A stretch of DNA of 64,000 bases. It comes from Cycas panzhihuaensis. Taxonomy: Eukaryota; Cycadophyta. The stretch spans positions 205,041,741 to 205,105,740 of the forward strand of contig CM041465.1 of NCBI GenBank assembly GCA_023213395.1, in the 5' to 3' direction. The notes beneath the pieces are model-generated. The model did not search any database and was not told the origin of the DNA. It saw only the letters and a program-made list of their open reading frames with translations. The translations under genes and the position numbers were made by a program. Numbering within the stretch: position 1 is the first letter of the stretch; every line of letters begins with the position of its first letter. Shown piece by piece: positions 34,633 to 45,702 of this stretch.

Positions 34633-36474
34633 CATTGATTGATATGATATATCATTGTTATGGTTTATTAATTTCTATATGCATTGTTGAACATATATGT
34701 ATCTAACTAATATGATTTATTAGTTGCTATATATAATTGATTAATATCCATATGTGTTTTCTTTGCATAATGTATGTCACAGACCCTATTGGGTCCAATC
34801 TCCATTGTTGGATTAGACATGTGATCAAGGGATATGGATGGAGAAGGGTTATTAACCCTAACTAAGTGGGTAATTAATCATAAATATCTTTGTTTTCTCC
34901 TTCCCTTTGAAAGCATTGGTCTACTACAGATGTGGCTGCTATGAGTGAAAGTGTGAGGGTTTCATTATAGGTTTAGTGACTACGAGGTCTACTACATTTT
35001 CATCATAGGTTTGATTATATTTTTTGGGTTGCAATGACAAATCTATTCATCAATAATGGTGGGTAAGCAATGGGTCCCAAATTTAGACTTATCTTCTATA
35101 ATACTCTTAGAGCATTATGAACCTCATATTTTGCTTAATATTTATGATGGGGATTTAAAGCTCTTTAACCTTCTAGGTTATTGGGATAAATTTTTAATTA
35201 AGATTGTGCTTTTTGAGCCCAACATCAAGCAACTAGGTGTCTATAGGACACATGTCAGCAAGGGTGAAATTGCACATCTTTTAGACACATTCTCAAGGTA
35301 GACTATTGTTCCATCATAGTTTAAGGTATCTAAATATATGCATTCCAGATTCCCTATGCATTCTTCTCAGACATTTTCTCTTGGAATAAGTGTGTTGCTT
35401 TTCTTTTTCCCTTTACTTTTTTCTTTTACATTAATTCTTCTTTAGGATAGGTTTAATGTCTTGTAATTTTTTTTGTATCATTGCAACATGGTAGGGTAGT
35501 AAGAGGATTAAAATGTTGGCTAGGCTATTATATGAAAAAGAATGGGGCTAATTATTTTGTTAGTTGGGCATCAAATTTAAGGGTTTCCCTTTGATGTATA
35601 CCCTTATTATAGACATGATCAAAATATTTGAGAGGATGAGCACTACATCAATCTCATTCTTCTTTCTTCTCTTTTTTTAGAAAAATGGAAGTAGGGTTTT
35701 GTAGGGGTCTATATATATATTTTTCTCAATGATCCCTATTGTGTAATTCTTATTATTAGTTAAGCAAACAAGGAGCAAGGTTCTGCTCCCTAACTCTAAT
35801 TTTCTTTTTTGTGGTTATATAGTTGAATATAAATTTTTTAAAGATGGAAATGGTTTTTATTATATTAGACAAGTTGAGAAATTTTCCTTTTAGGCCCTAA
35901 TACCAAATTGTAATAGAATTTTATTCCAATAGTCTTATTATTTTAATATATCATGTACATTTTATTCTATATAATAAAAAGACATTATAGATAAAATGAA
36001 ATCATATTTTCTTTATTATTTATATATATTTCTTTTACTTATTTTTATTTATGAGTGTATGAAACAAAGAAAGTAATAATAATATAGAAAAGTAGTAGAA
36101 TTTTCACAAACAATATACTAGAGTTTTTCCATTAAATAAAATAGTCTTTCTCTTAATAGTTGATAAGATATATATTTTTCATAAATAATACAAGTTTGCT
36201 ACAAGCTGGGAGGAGGAGAGATCTGCCAAAGACTGAAAACCTATGCCTAAATTGAGCTCTATAAACCCTTAACAGTAGTGCCTAAACCAAGTGTAGCCCT
36301 ACCTTTAGCACCATCAAACATGGACTTTCAGACTCCTATGGTTAGTAATACATGAACCTATCTCTTTGTGGCCTTAAATCTCTCCAAGATTTCGAACAGG
36401 CTCTAGAATTCCCACAATGAGAATTCAACCTAGCTTAAGGAATCCAAAGTTGTGGTTTTCTCTATTAGAGTTAA
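34633..36474. other. Unassigned DNA with one unrecognised frame and an LTR-like junction
   Basis: A plus-strand frame at 35056-35301 (MVGKQWVPNLDLSSIILLEH..., 81 codons) has a reasonable composition but matches no family I know. At 35893-35905 the minus strand reads TGGTATTAGGGCC next to tgtaatagaattttattcc at 35909, resembling the PBS/LTR junction of a minus-strand element, but no partner LTR is visible. Confidence 0.35.
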
Positions 36475-36817
36475 TGTTTATTTTAAGGGGTCCTAGACCC
36501 CTACCTTCCTTAATTTTTGTATTATAATATTAGGATTATAATTATATAAAAGTGATGAGTCAATGGGGGTTTACGACTCACACCTCATAACTATCATATT
36601 AGATAGGAATATTATTTTTGTAATTATTAGGTTAAGTTGGTATAGGTCATTTGTATGGTAAGTAAAGATAATGAAATAAGGTTGTTTGATTTAATGTAAT
36701 GTATGATTATTATTAAACAGAGATTTATCAATTCTTTTTTTTAAAATTAATTTCTAAGGTTTTGGTAGTAAATCTTTTCAATCAATGTCTCCATTACATG
36801 CCTTACTATTATATTCA
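36475..36817 (+). repeat. 5' LTR of D
   Basis: Starts tgtttattttaaggggtcct and ends cttactattatattca. It matches the 3' copy block by block (gtcaatggg, tacgactcacacctca, gagatttatcaa, aatcaatgtct). Confidence 0.85.
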
Positions 36818-36830
36818 TGGTATTAGAGCC
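36818..36830 (+). other. Primer-binding site of D
   Basis: TGGTATTAGAGCC immediately follows the LTR; initiator tRNA-Met type. Confidence 0.87.
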
Positions 36831-38916
36831 AAGTTTGATGGTGTATTTGTCAACTGTAATTGTTGATATTACACCTGCTCTAGTTATTAATGAAGAGTAA
36901 CATATTGGACATTCATAAAATTTTACTTTGTTGGCTGAGTTATTTAGTTTTTAAAGCATTTTAAAAATATGGATGTTGTTAAGTTCAAGTTGCAGGTAGT
37001 TGAATATTGATTGCAGGTATAAAACAAATACATACAACTAATTATAAGCATGAAGACTCATATGCAAGTTTGATGAGGCAAACAAATGAATAATTGTGGC
37101 ATGCAATTTAAGATATTTTACATGCAGGCTGAATAATTAACATACAAGTAAGAAAATAGTCTGTGGGCCATTGTGAACCTCTATTCTAATATCCTCCTTA
37201 AGTGATGAATTAATTGTTAACTATTATAGTAAATCAATCTCTATTTACCGTGCTTTAGAAATTCTCTAATAGTATTATATATCGAATAGAATGTTAGGCA
37301 AGTTATTATGATCTTTATTGATATAATTTTTGCTGAACACGATGAAATATATTAAAATTAAAGATTAAATAAAATATTAAAAAAAAAACCCTTACAAAGA
37401 GGTCTTTATTCAATTAAAAATATTATAAAAGATATAATATATAGTTTGAAAACTATGTAAGCTATCAAATATTTTTAACAAATGACCTCCATCTTCTTCA
37501 CAGTGACCTAGTGACCTTGTGCAACCTACAATCTATGAAAATAATCACTAGATGATAAACAAAGCAACCATTAAATGAAGTAGACATTAGGCTCATAATG
37601 TGCATGTAGACCTGAAACACCATCAAAACAAAGGTGACATGATGAATAGTAAATATGTTGGAGATAAGACAATATGGCATAAGTTATAAACAATCATATA
37701 GAGATGAAATATAAAATGGCATATGTGGAATTAATTCACAATCCACAGATGAATAAAGAGAAGTCAAAGAGGACTAAAGAACATACAGGAGATTGAGATG
37801 CTCAACTGAGCACTTAACTATAAGCACAAAGACACATAAAGGATGCAAAGGCTATTAAAAACATAATGACTAAGTAGGAAATGACATAAGTAGCCATCGC
37901 ATAAAAAGGTGCTAATGATCATAATGCTATGGTGAAGCACATGCTAACATAGAATGAGATGCAATATAGAGGAGTTGAATAGACGAAGTGGCACTTACTA
38001 AAGAGTAGAGATCCATCATAGAGAACTAGATAGAGGTTTAATTAAGAAAAGGAGGAAAAAATACAGTGATTGAATATAAAAACTTTAAACATAAAGATAA
38101 AACTTGGATAGAGGAAGAAGAACACTTATTTTTGCATGTCCACCATTGCTAGATGCAATGGAATAATGAAGTATAACCTATCAAACTAAACATTACAATT
38201 TAATTATGCAATGATGGAGGAAGTTTTAGAGAAAATGGATTCTTGTAGTAGTTGTAACTAATTCTATGGAGGGGCTATCCATTACCCATACATTCTCAAC
38301 AAATATTCCTAAATTAACTTTAGGTTAAAAATATTAAACTTGTTATAAAGTTTAGGGAAATTTAACTATATTGGAATGTAATTTAAAATCTGTGAGTTAA
38401 TCGCCTATTGGTAGCCCCTAATCACATAGTTATTTGGGTAATAGAGTTTTTTTTAGATCACCATGAGTTTATCTTTCAAAAATAAATATATGACCATGAC
38501 TAGTTTCTTGAGAACTTTAATTTGGTAACAGTCATATGTTACATTTTAATATAAAATTTCACAAATTTTTTTTTTTGAGTTTTTTAATAGCATTCTAGCT
38601 ACCTATGAGTAGATCAAGATAGAAAACCACTCATTTCAACTACTTGCATGTAGACTGAGGACTTATATGACTATTTTCTTTATTTTTGTGCTTGTTTTTC
38701 TTATATTTTAGTTGATTTTTTGTTGCACACTACTTTAAAAATGGCTAGTGGAAGTGGGATCCTAGGTGCAATTTTAGAAAAAATTACAAATCCCAAAAAT
38801 AAAGAAAACCACATGTTTAGTTTCCTTTACTTTAATGGCATTTAGAAATATGTTGATGAATAAGTTAGGGGAAAACATGCAAAAGAAATTATAACTTTTG
38901 AAACCAAAATAATGAC
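36831..38916 (+). other. Leader and decayed 5' interior of D
   Basis: No domain can be followed. The copia gag N-terminal region should lie in or after this stretch, since recognisable gag resumes on the far side of H2 at 45703. An A/T run is present at about 37380 and a T run at 38568. Confidence 0.5.
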
Positions 38917-38921
38917 TAATA

Positions 38922-39335
38922 TATTGGGGTTAATAGTCATCACCCCACTCCCACCTTCCAACTAGGAGTGCACTCCTCATCTTCATCAATTTATACATGT
39001 GGGTGCTCAACATGTGTATGTAAGTATAAGGTAAGTTTAGTTAATTTGAGTTAAATTTATATTATTTTATTGTTATTTAAATTTTAGGGGTTGAAGAGTT
39101 TCCCTCCTCCCCCAAACTATATAATTTGAGAAGTGTGCAACTATGGTGTTTTTAGACATCACCTTCAATATTAGACATTTGCAACTCTCTTCACAATATG
39201 GATTGAATACAATGGCTCTCATGATTGTGCAACATTGATGTATTGATGATTTATTCTATGTTCTACCCTGTTCTCCATGATTTTATCTCCTTCATTTGGT
39301 ATCAGAGCATTTGGGCCTGCATTCTAATTTCTACA
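38922..39335 (+). repeat. 5' LTR of H2
   Basis: Begins TATTGGGGTTAATAGTCATC (TGTTGG in the 3' copy) and ends ttctaatttctaca. It unusually contains a primer-site-like TGGTATCAGAGC inside its right end (39297-39308), present in both LTRs. Confidence 0.92.
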
Positions 39336-39391
39336 TCTGGTATCAGAGCTTGGTTTAACTACATTCTTTTTTCTACATCTGGTATTAGAGC
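39297..39391 (+). repeat. Three successive primer-site motifs in H2
   Basis: TGGTATCAGAGC occurs at 39297-39308 (inside the LTR) and 39338-39349 (functional position, two bases after the LTR), and TGGTATTAGAGC at 39380-39391. The repeated unit also includes ttctacatc before each downstream copy. The flanking taata duplication after 45697 proves that the first copy is truly within the LTR. Confidence 0.88.
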
Positions 39392-39589
39392 AGAGATTTT
39401 AATAGGCTATTATATCTCCTATTGAAGTTTTTATAAAGAGCAACAAGATTTATTGGCATTCACAATAGATTTACTCAAGCAAGTAAAATATTGGTTACAT
39501 TTATTTTTTGTAATGTTTTTTAGCAGTTTCTTATATTTTTTAATTAGATTTGATTATTCTTGAGTTATTCTTAAAAAATAACAAAGATA

Positions 39590-40340
39590 TTTCAGATTTA
39601 TTCTCAGATTTATGCAGGTGTATAGCTGTAAACAATAAATATCAAGCTTTTATCACTTTATAAAAAGTTTTATCAATATTTTTAATATATTTTTGTCATA
39701 TATTTGATATTTTTTAAGCATATTTTATCTTTTTATCTAATACTTTTTTAGATCTACATAGAATTTCAGCTATAAGCAATATTTATTTAATGTTTTCTTC
39801 AGATCTGCTATATATCTTTCAGATCTGTATATTTTTATCATATATTTCACTATTTTTTAGTAGATTCTTATTTATTTATCTTATATTTCTTAGATTTACA
39901 TAGGAGTTTAACTACAAGCAGTATTTATTCAAAGTTTTACTTTAAATCTGCTATATATCCTTTAGATCTATTCATTTTTATCAAATATTTGATAATTTTT
40001 TGGTTTATTTTGTTCAGATCTATAATTTCTACTTAAGATATGCTATATTTATTTTAGATATGTAATATTGGCTACAGGTTTGTAATATTTATTCAAGTTT
40101 TTTTAGATCTGCTATATATTTTCTTGTATCAGCTATATATTTTTTAGATCTGCTTATTTTATTAAGTATTTCACCATTTTTTGCTATATTTATTTTAGAT
40201 ATGTAATATTGGCTACAGATCTGCAATATTCACTTTAGATCTGCAATAATTACTTCAGATCTTCAATTTTTATTCAAGTTTTCTTATAGATCTGTATGTT
40301 TTTTCATATATTTAACCATTTCTTCAAGTTCTTCTTTTAG
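39590..40340 (+). repeat. AGATCTG-containing degenerate leader repeats of H2
   Basis: More than ten copies of (a/t)agatctgc/tatat-like words alternate with tatatttaa/ttttatcaaatatt. A longer unit, gctatatttattttagatat / gtaatattggctacag, occurs at about 40041-40078 and again at about 40178-40217. Non-coding; perhaps an expanded 5' leader. Confidence 0.75.
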
Positions 40341-41524
40341 ATTTACAAATTTTGGGGTATATTCAGCTTTCTAGAGAAGCATATACAACATATCTCATCT
40401 TTAGAAGTCTATTTTCTATTGCAAGTCTGCTACAATTGTTTATCAGGTTTTTTAAGTTTCATTTTCAGATTTAAACATATACATATTTCTTGACTCTCTG
40501 ATATATCAGCTTCACACATTTAAAAAATCTCAGATATAAATATATATATGCATTTTATTTGATATATTTTCTTCAAAATATTTAAAAAATTTTCCATTTT
40601 CATTTGTGGCTTGATTGAATCACCAGTTTTTTATGAGTTTATATATAAATATTTTCATTTAAATATTTTTCATTATCATTTTAAGTGATAAGATTGTATT
40701 TTTAGCTTATCTTGGTTAAGCTTTCAGTCTATTTTCTTAGTCTCTTTCATTGCCATAGCTTCCTGCTTGATTTATGAAGAGCTCATTTATCATTTCAATT
40801 AAAACCTCTGTATGTCATTTCCATTCATTGCATGGCATGATAGTCATCTCTTCATCTTTATATTTATACTTCAGATTCATGTCTAGCAACAGACATAGAG
40901 ATAAGAGGTGCATTCAAAGAATGTGAAAGAAGTCTCATCTTGAATACTAGAATCTGATGCAATCTTGATGTCAACATTCTGGTATCTACTCCATCAGCTG
41001 GACTATTAAATCAGAATGTGTAGTGGCCCCAAAAGGGGTCTCCCATAACCAGAAAAGCTATATTGGACATTAAGAATCAGATGATCCAAGAAGCACAAGA
41101 AAATCTAGTAAATTTTAATTGTATATATGAGTGCAAGAGAGAATATCAATAACTAAACCTTTTTTAATACAATTGAGACAAATGCCCCCTTGTATCTTTT
41201 CCTACATAGGTTGCAAATAAGCAATGTATTAAGAGCTCAATGTAAACAGTCAGCCTGAAAATTTTAAGAAAGTATTTCAAATATAAAATATCCTTATTGT
41301 ACACAAAAAATAACTAAAATAAATAACAAAAAGGCTAACTTTCACCATAAAAACAAAGAGTATCAACATGTTGTCAACTCTAAAATGCACTGCTTCACTT
41401 GCATATTGAAACCAAACAAAGATTCTAGATTTCACGAAAAGAAAAAAAAAAAAAGCAGCATCAACATAGTCAATATTTGAAAATTTTCTGATTCAAAGCT
41501 AGCCTTGATAACTTTAAGTGCTTG

Positions 41525-41815
41525 TAAAGCAACTAACATTTCCTGAAGCCTTAAAACCTTCTCTTTTAACCTAAGGTTTGCCCTTAGTCAAATCATCCTG
41601 AACACTTTTCAATGATGTTGCAATCTTTCTAAACTCACACATAATCCTGTCATTGCACTGTTACATTTTCTTGGCAACAAGGATTACCACTACAAAGGCA
41701 ATATCCAGTGTGTTCTCTTTCATCCTAAATTCTTTAAGACTTTGGTTAGCTTTTTCTATTTCTTTTGCTTGATTCTCAACCTCATACATAATTTGCTTCC
41801 AATATTTGCTTCATA
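41525..41815 (-). pseudogene. Antisense coiled-coil-like fragment in H2, unrecognised
   Basis: A minus-strand frame reads YWKQIMYEVENQAKEIEKAN, QSLKEFRMKENTLDIAF, then QCNDRIMCEFRKIATSLKSV and QDDLTKGKP, with single stops at probable Gln codons. Heptad-like spacing of hydrophobic residues suggests a coiled coil. After a frame change it continues LRLQEMLVALQALKVIKASF. It does not look like a retroelement protein. Function unknown; captured cellular sequence is inferred from its position beside the two better supported fragments. Confidence 0.4.
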
Positions 41816-41989
41816 TTAAGGGCCTTTTGATATTAGCCAATGTATGCTTCCATTAAGAAGGCTATTTAAATCCTTGATGTATGATTGGATTCTTGCATTC
41901 GATAGTGCCAGCATTGCTCCAGTTACTGCATATCTCTATGCTACCTCGGAGATCAACTACATATCTCCATAATACCATCTCTACTGTCT

Positions 41990-42354
41990 GAGATACATCG
42001 ATTTGTTCTCTTGCTACTATTATTTTCCCCCCATTTCTTTGCTCGTGTATTTCTTCTTGGGGTATTAAAAATATCTATTAGTGTAGATTTAACCCTATGT
42101 TCATAAAAAGGCTCCCGTTTCTGAAATCCTTAATTGCAAGAAGGTTTTGTACTTTCATGAACATTGAAAAGTGCTGAAAGAGAATCAACCATAAACACAT
42201 TTGTTGAATTTACAGGGATAGCGTGCCTCTTGCATAATGCCTGAAGTTGCTTTTGTGGAAGACTGTGATAATCCATCCTCACATGCACTAGACCAGCTTC
42301 TCTTGCCTTGTTTCTAACCACTATTTTCGTAGCAAAACCAATCAAGAGATGCAA
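41990..42354 (-). pseudogene. Antisense captured gene fragment, ALCK/TPRR protein N-terminus
   Basis: From Met at 42276 the minus strand reads MDYHSLPQKQLQALCKRHAI, PVNSTNVFMVDSLSALF, then after a stop near 42130 STLIDIFNTPRRNTRAKK. I recall plant nuclear-type proteins that open with a LQALCK..IPAN.TN segment and later repeat TP..TRR motifs; this resembles one, but I cannot name the gene with certainty. The open frame extends upstream of the Met as if 5' UTR were included (VRNKAREAGLVHVR). It lies antisense to H2, 190 bases from the MA3 fragment, and in the same direction as it. Confidence 0.6.
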
Positions 42355-42463
42355 CCAAAGACCGACATGAGATTTTAATGTATTAGACTGTATGTAGAAT
42401 CAAACCACACCGATAAACCAAGATATGTTCTTCTTGGTTGACCCATTTTAGATGCTCCATTCG

Positions 42464-42703
42464 CTACATAGGTCCGTTCACCAACAAGACGAGCACCATA
42501 TGCACTATTTCACTCCCAATAGAGATTGGCCTTAGTTGGCTACTGATTTCTTCCAAATTCAGTGGAGCCAAAACATTATCTATAATAGCTCTAACAAAAA
42601 ATAGAGCTAACTCATTTGTAGCATCAGGTATGTCTAAGGTAGTATCCTCGGCATCCTCTAGCAACAAAACAAAACCATTCACAATATCATCTACTAGAAT
42701 CAC
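42464..42703 (-). pseudogene. Antisense captured MA3-domain fragment (PDCD4/MRF-like)
   Basis: The minus-strand frame reads DDIVNGFVLLLEDAEDTTLD, IPDATNELALFFVRAIIDNV and LAPLNLEEISSQLRPISIGS followed by EIVHM. This is the characteristic helix pattern of an MA3 domain (GF..LLE.AEDTALDI.DA.NELA.F.ARAV.DDVLAPL.LEEI) as in plant PDCD4-like translation regulators that bind eIF4A. Only about 70 residues of one of the usual four MA3 domains are present, with no stop in 79 codons. The frame begins just after ...acgtag, a possible splice acceptor, suggesting genomic exon sequence. The rest of the gene is absent. Not expected to act as a protein; an antisense transcript effect on the parent gene is conceivable. 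Confidence 0.8.
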
Positions 42704-44534
42704 CTACGTATAAAGAGCAAATAACATAGGGGGTGGCACATTGTGCAGGCCGTGTGATAGGAGCAATGCGGTGGAGGTAGCATTTAGGGTGGTGGCTGAA
42801 GCGTGGTGGCAGCTATGCAGTGGCAACGATGCCACTATTAATTTAAAAATTTTATTTTTTATTTTTTTATTTTCTATTTATTATAAACTTAAAAAAAATC
42901 TAATTAAGTTTTATAAGATTTAAAATGCAGGGTTTTGAAGTCTTACCCCCCTCTTTACTCCTAGCCCCCAGTCACATTCATATTCATATGACCATTAACT
43001 TATGTTCAAAGGAGCCAATAATATATTATAACCGTTTTTCTTTTTATTTTTTTTAAATTTTTTATTTTACACAGGGTATCTGGCAAATGTTTGCTATAAC
43101 TTTTCGCTAGTTCATCAATTTTTGACAAAACTATCCTATTATGTTTAGAATTTTCTGTAGTGTGATTTTGACTAGTCATATGACCAATTTGGAGTTGATT
43201 TGACCCACTTTCAGTCAGTTTAAAGTCAATCAACAATTTTTTGAGCATTTTAAAATATTTTTACAAAATCACTTTTTAACAAATTACATCTTATCAGCGG
43301 GAGATTGTTTTCTACCTAGATCTATTCTATAGTTGACTATTATCAATAAACTTCATTACCACTTATTTATTTTAATTTTTAAGAATTATTTTTATCATTA
43401 TTTTAATCACCAAATGTGATACTTTAGCAGTTTTTGAACATTTTACCATAAAAGTACTTGTTGCTATTTTCACTATAACTTTTCTGTTTTGTATCAGAAT
43501 TCAGCTTTGTTAGTTCTGTTAGGAAGATGACTCACTCCTCTTTGAACTGACAAGTTTTTTATATGTTTTAAAGTGTTTTTTATATATTTTCAAATCTATC
43601 AAATTTGAGGTACTTAATAGTCTCTAATTATCATTATTACATATTTACACATATTGTTTCTTAAAATTTTTCAATTGAAAATATATTAAGCAACTTTTTA
43701 AACCATATTTGATCATTTCTTATTACTTTATAAAGTTTTATTAGCATTTTTATAATATCTTGAGCCCCTGCTCCTGTTGAGCCTAAAAAAGAGGGTTGTT
43801 TATTTTGGTCATTCAAATATTGACTTATAGGAAACCATTTTTAAAACGGTCAGTTCCATTGGATAGTTTTTTCATTAATCTTTATATTGGTGAAACTTCA
43901 CATTATTCTGATGTGGTTTAGTATAATTTTCAAGTTGTCAAACTTGAGCATACAAGTCTATCCTAATAAGCTTGTTCTTTAAACTTGTTTTAAGAAAATT
44001 CTATTTTATTTCTTATTGATCACTTATACTATATATTTAAGTATCTTATTTGACTTTTATATAAGCTATTTTTAAGCTAATTTATAATAGAAAGTGATCT
44101 CAATCAAGTGATAAGCCAAGCAGACCTATAATTTAAACGAGTACAATTTATTTTTTAAAAGGTTTCTTCTTCATATTCGTTATATTTCAAAGTGAAAATA
44201 CTCATATATTTCAATTTTAGCATTATATATTATTATCAATACAAAGAATTTATTGCATTAAAAGTTTATATTTATTTAAAAAATTAAAAGGTCAAGGATT
44301 ATATTTTTTATCATGAAAGCTATATTTCAGATTTGTGTAGCTAAAAGATTTTTTGTTATATTTAAATTTGCTTATATATTCATTATTTCCTTATTGCATT
44401 TAATTGATTTATTTTCAAAGGGCATTATATTTCTTTAAAAAAAGTTTATTTAAAATCATTTATGTTTATTGGTTTATTGATCTTTGTGACTTAGTGAAAG
44501 CATGTCCTTTTATGTACTAAAGTTTTTTGATAAA
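42704..44534 (+). other. Spacer of H2 between captured fragments and gag
   Basis: 42720-42840 is locally GC-rich (gcggtggagg, gtggtggctgaagcg) and may belong to the captured material. The remainder is very AT-rich with no domain. It resembles a long untranslated leader. Confidence 0.5.
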
Positions 44535-45182
44535 ATGGTATTCAATCGTAATCAAGTACAATTTCCTATTTTTGATGGCCATAATTTTTTACAATGGCAT
44601 AAGATTATGCAAAATTATTTCATTACATATGATCTTTAGAAATATTTGCAACATGAATGTGATCTTAGTATTAAAGAAAATTTTAGAAAGGATAATGAAG
44701 TCTTATGGATATTATTTTGCACTATTGATGATAATGCATTTTCAAAAGTTTGTGAATTAACAACCTCTAAATTCGTATAAGATATTTTGATTTCCACTTA
44801 TGGGGGAGATACCCTCAATGTATTTGACATTGATTTTGTTGAGCATATGAGACAAGTGCCAAAACAAGTAAATTATAATGAAAAGACCAAGGAAGACACA
44901 AATCAAATATATGATCAACTTATTTTACAAGAACCTGATCCTCTAATTGAGGGGGAGAATGAATCTTATCATATGATAAAGGAGAGTTATGATGATTTGA
45001 CAATTGTTCATAATACAAAGACTTCAGAAGATGAAGTTCAAGTTCAAAGTTTTCTTAATGTTCTAATTGAGAAAGTCAAAGTTGCAGCTACACATATACT
45101 TTTGAATCAAGCCTCTTCTACTTACAGATTTTTTGTACTACTTCCTGATAGAAGGATACATGTTGCTAGAAGATTGAATTAA
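44535..45182 (+). pseudogene. Copia-type gag of H2 with acidic tail
   Basis: A 216-codon frame from ATG 44535 to TAA 45182 has two internal stops (near 44637 and 44778), both replacing probable Gln. Residues 5-85 (VQFPIFDGHNFLQWHKIMQN, WILFCTIDDNAFSKV) match the copia gag N-terminal pattern of F.G.NF..W...M. The remainder is acidic (ILQEPDPLIEGENESYHMIK, TKTSEDEVQVQS) and lacks a CCHC knuckle. The frame ends about 100 bases before the polypurine tract, as in H1. Gag would package the element's RNA; with no pol, mobility needs help in trans. Confidence 0.8.
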
Positions 45183-45278
45183 GTTAATAAAGATCAAGTT
45201 AAAAGATAGAATTTTAAAGTTTTTTTCAACTACAAATTCTATAAGTTTAAAGAGAAGACATTGTTCGTGATGATTATT

Positions 45279-45289
45279 AAGGGGGTGAA
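45279..45289 (+). other. Polypurine tract of H2
   Basis: aagggggtgaa directly before TGTTGGGG of the 3' LTR. Confidence 0.87.
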
Positions 45290-45697
45290 TGTTGGGGTTA
45301 ATAGTCATCACCCCACTCCCACCTTCCAACTAGGAGTGCACACCTCATCTTCATCAATTTACACATGTGGGTGCTCAACATGTGTAGGTAAGTACAAGGT
45401 AAGTTTAGTTAATTTGAGTTATGTTTACTTTGAGTTAAGTTTATATTATTTTATTATTATTTAAATTTTAGGGGTTAAGGAGTTTCCCTCTTCCAAACTA
45501 TATAATTTGAGGGGTGTGCAACCCTGGTGTCTTTAGACATTTGTAACTCTCTTCATAATATGGATTGAATACAATGACTCTTATGATTGTGCAATATTGA
45601 TATATTGATGATTTATTCTATGTTCTGCCATGTTCTCCATGATTTTATTTCTTTCATTTGGTATCAGAGCATTTGGGCCTGTATTATAGTTCCTACA
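45290..45697 (+). repeat. 3' LTR of H2
   Basis: TGTTGGGGTTAATAGTCATC ... ttatagttcctaca, followed by the target duplication taata. Compared with the 5' copy it has a few small indels (for example a repeated tgagttaagttta stretch near 45415-45445). Confidence 0.92.
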
Positions 45698-45702
45698 TAA
45701 TA

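Larger units (their letters stand above)
38922..45697 (+). mobile_element. Gag-only LTR element H2 with captured gene fragments
   Basis: The LTRs (38922-39335 and 45290-45697) are highly similar, and a perfect five-base duplication taata (38917-38921 and 45698-45702) flanks the element. A primer site follows the 5' LTR and a polypurine tract (45279-45289) precedes the 3' LTR. The interior contains an AGATCTG-rich leader, then antisense fragments resembling cellular genes (about 41525-42703), then a gag-like frame (44535-45182) at the extreme 3' end. No protease, integrase or RT is present, so copying must have relied on another element's enzymes. It is inserted in copia element D, same orientation. 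Confidence 0.92.

Noticed and set aside
39590-40340. CRISPR-like regularly spaced repeats
   Set aside because: The repeats are degenerate, spacing is irregular and they lie inside an LTR element of a plant genome.
42438-42713. 91-codon plus-strand frame opposite the MA3 fragment
   Set aside because: The minus-strand translation matches a known domain pattern; the plus-strand one does not.
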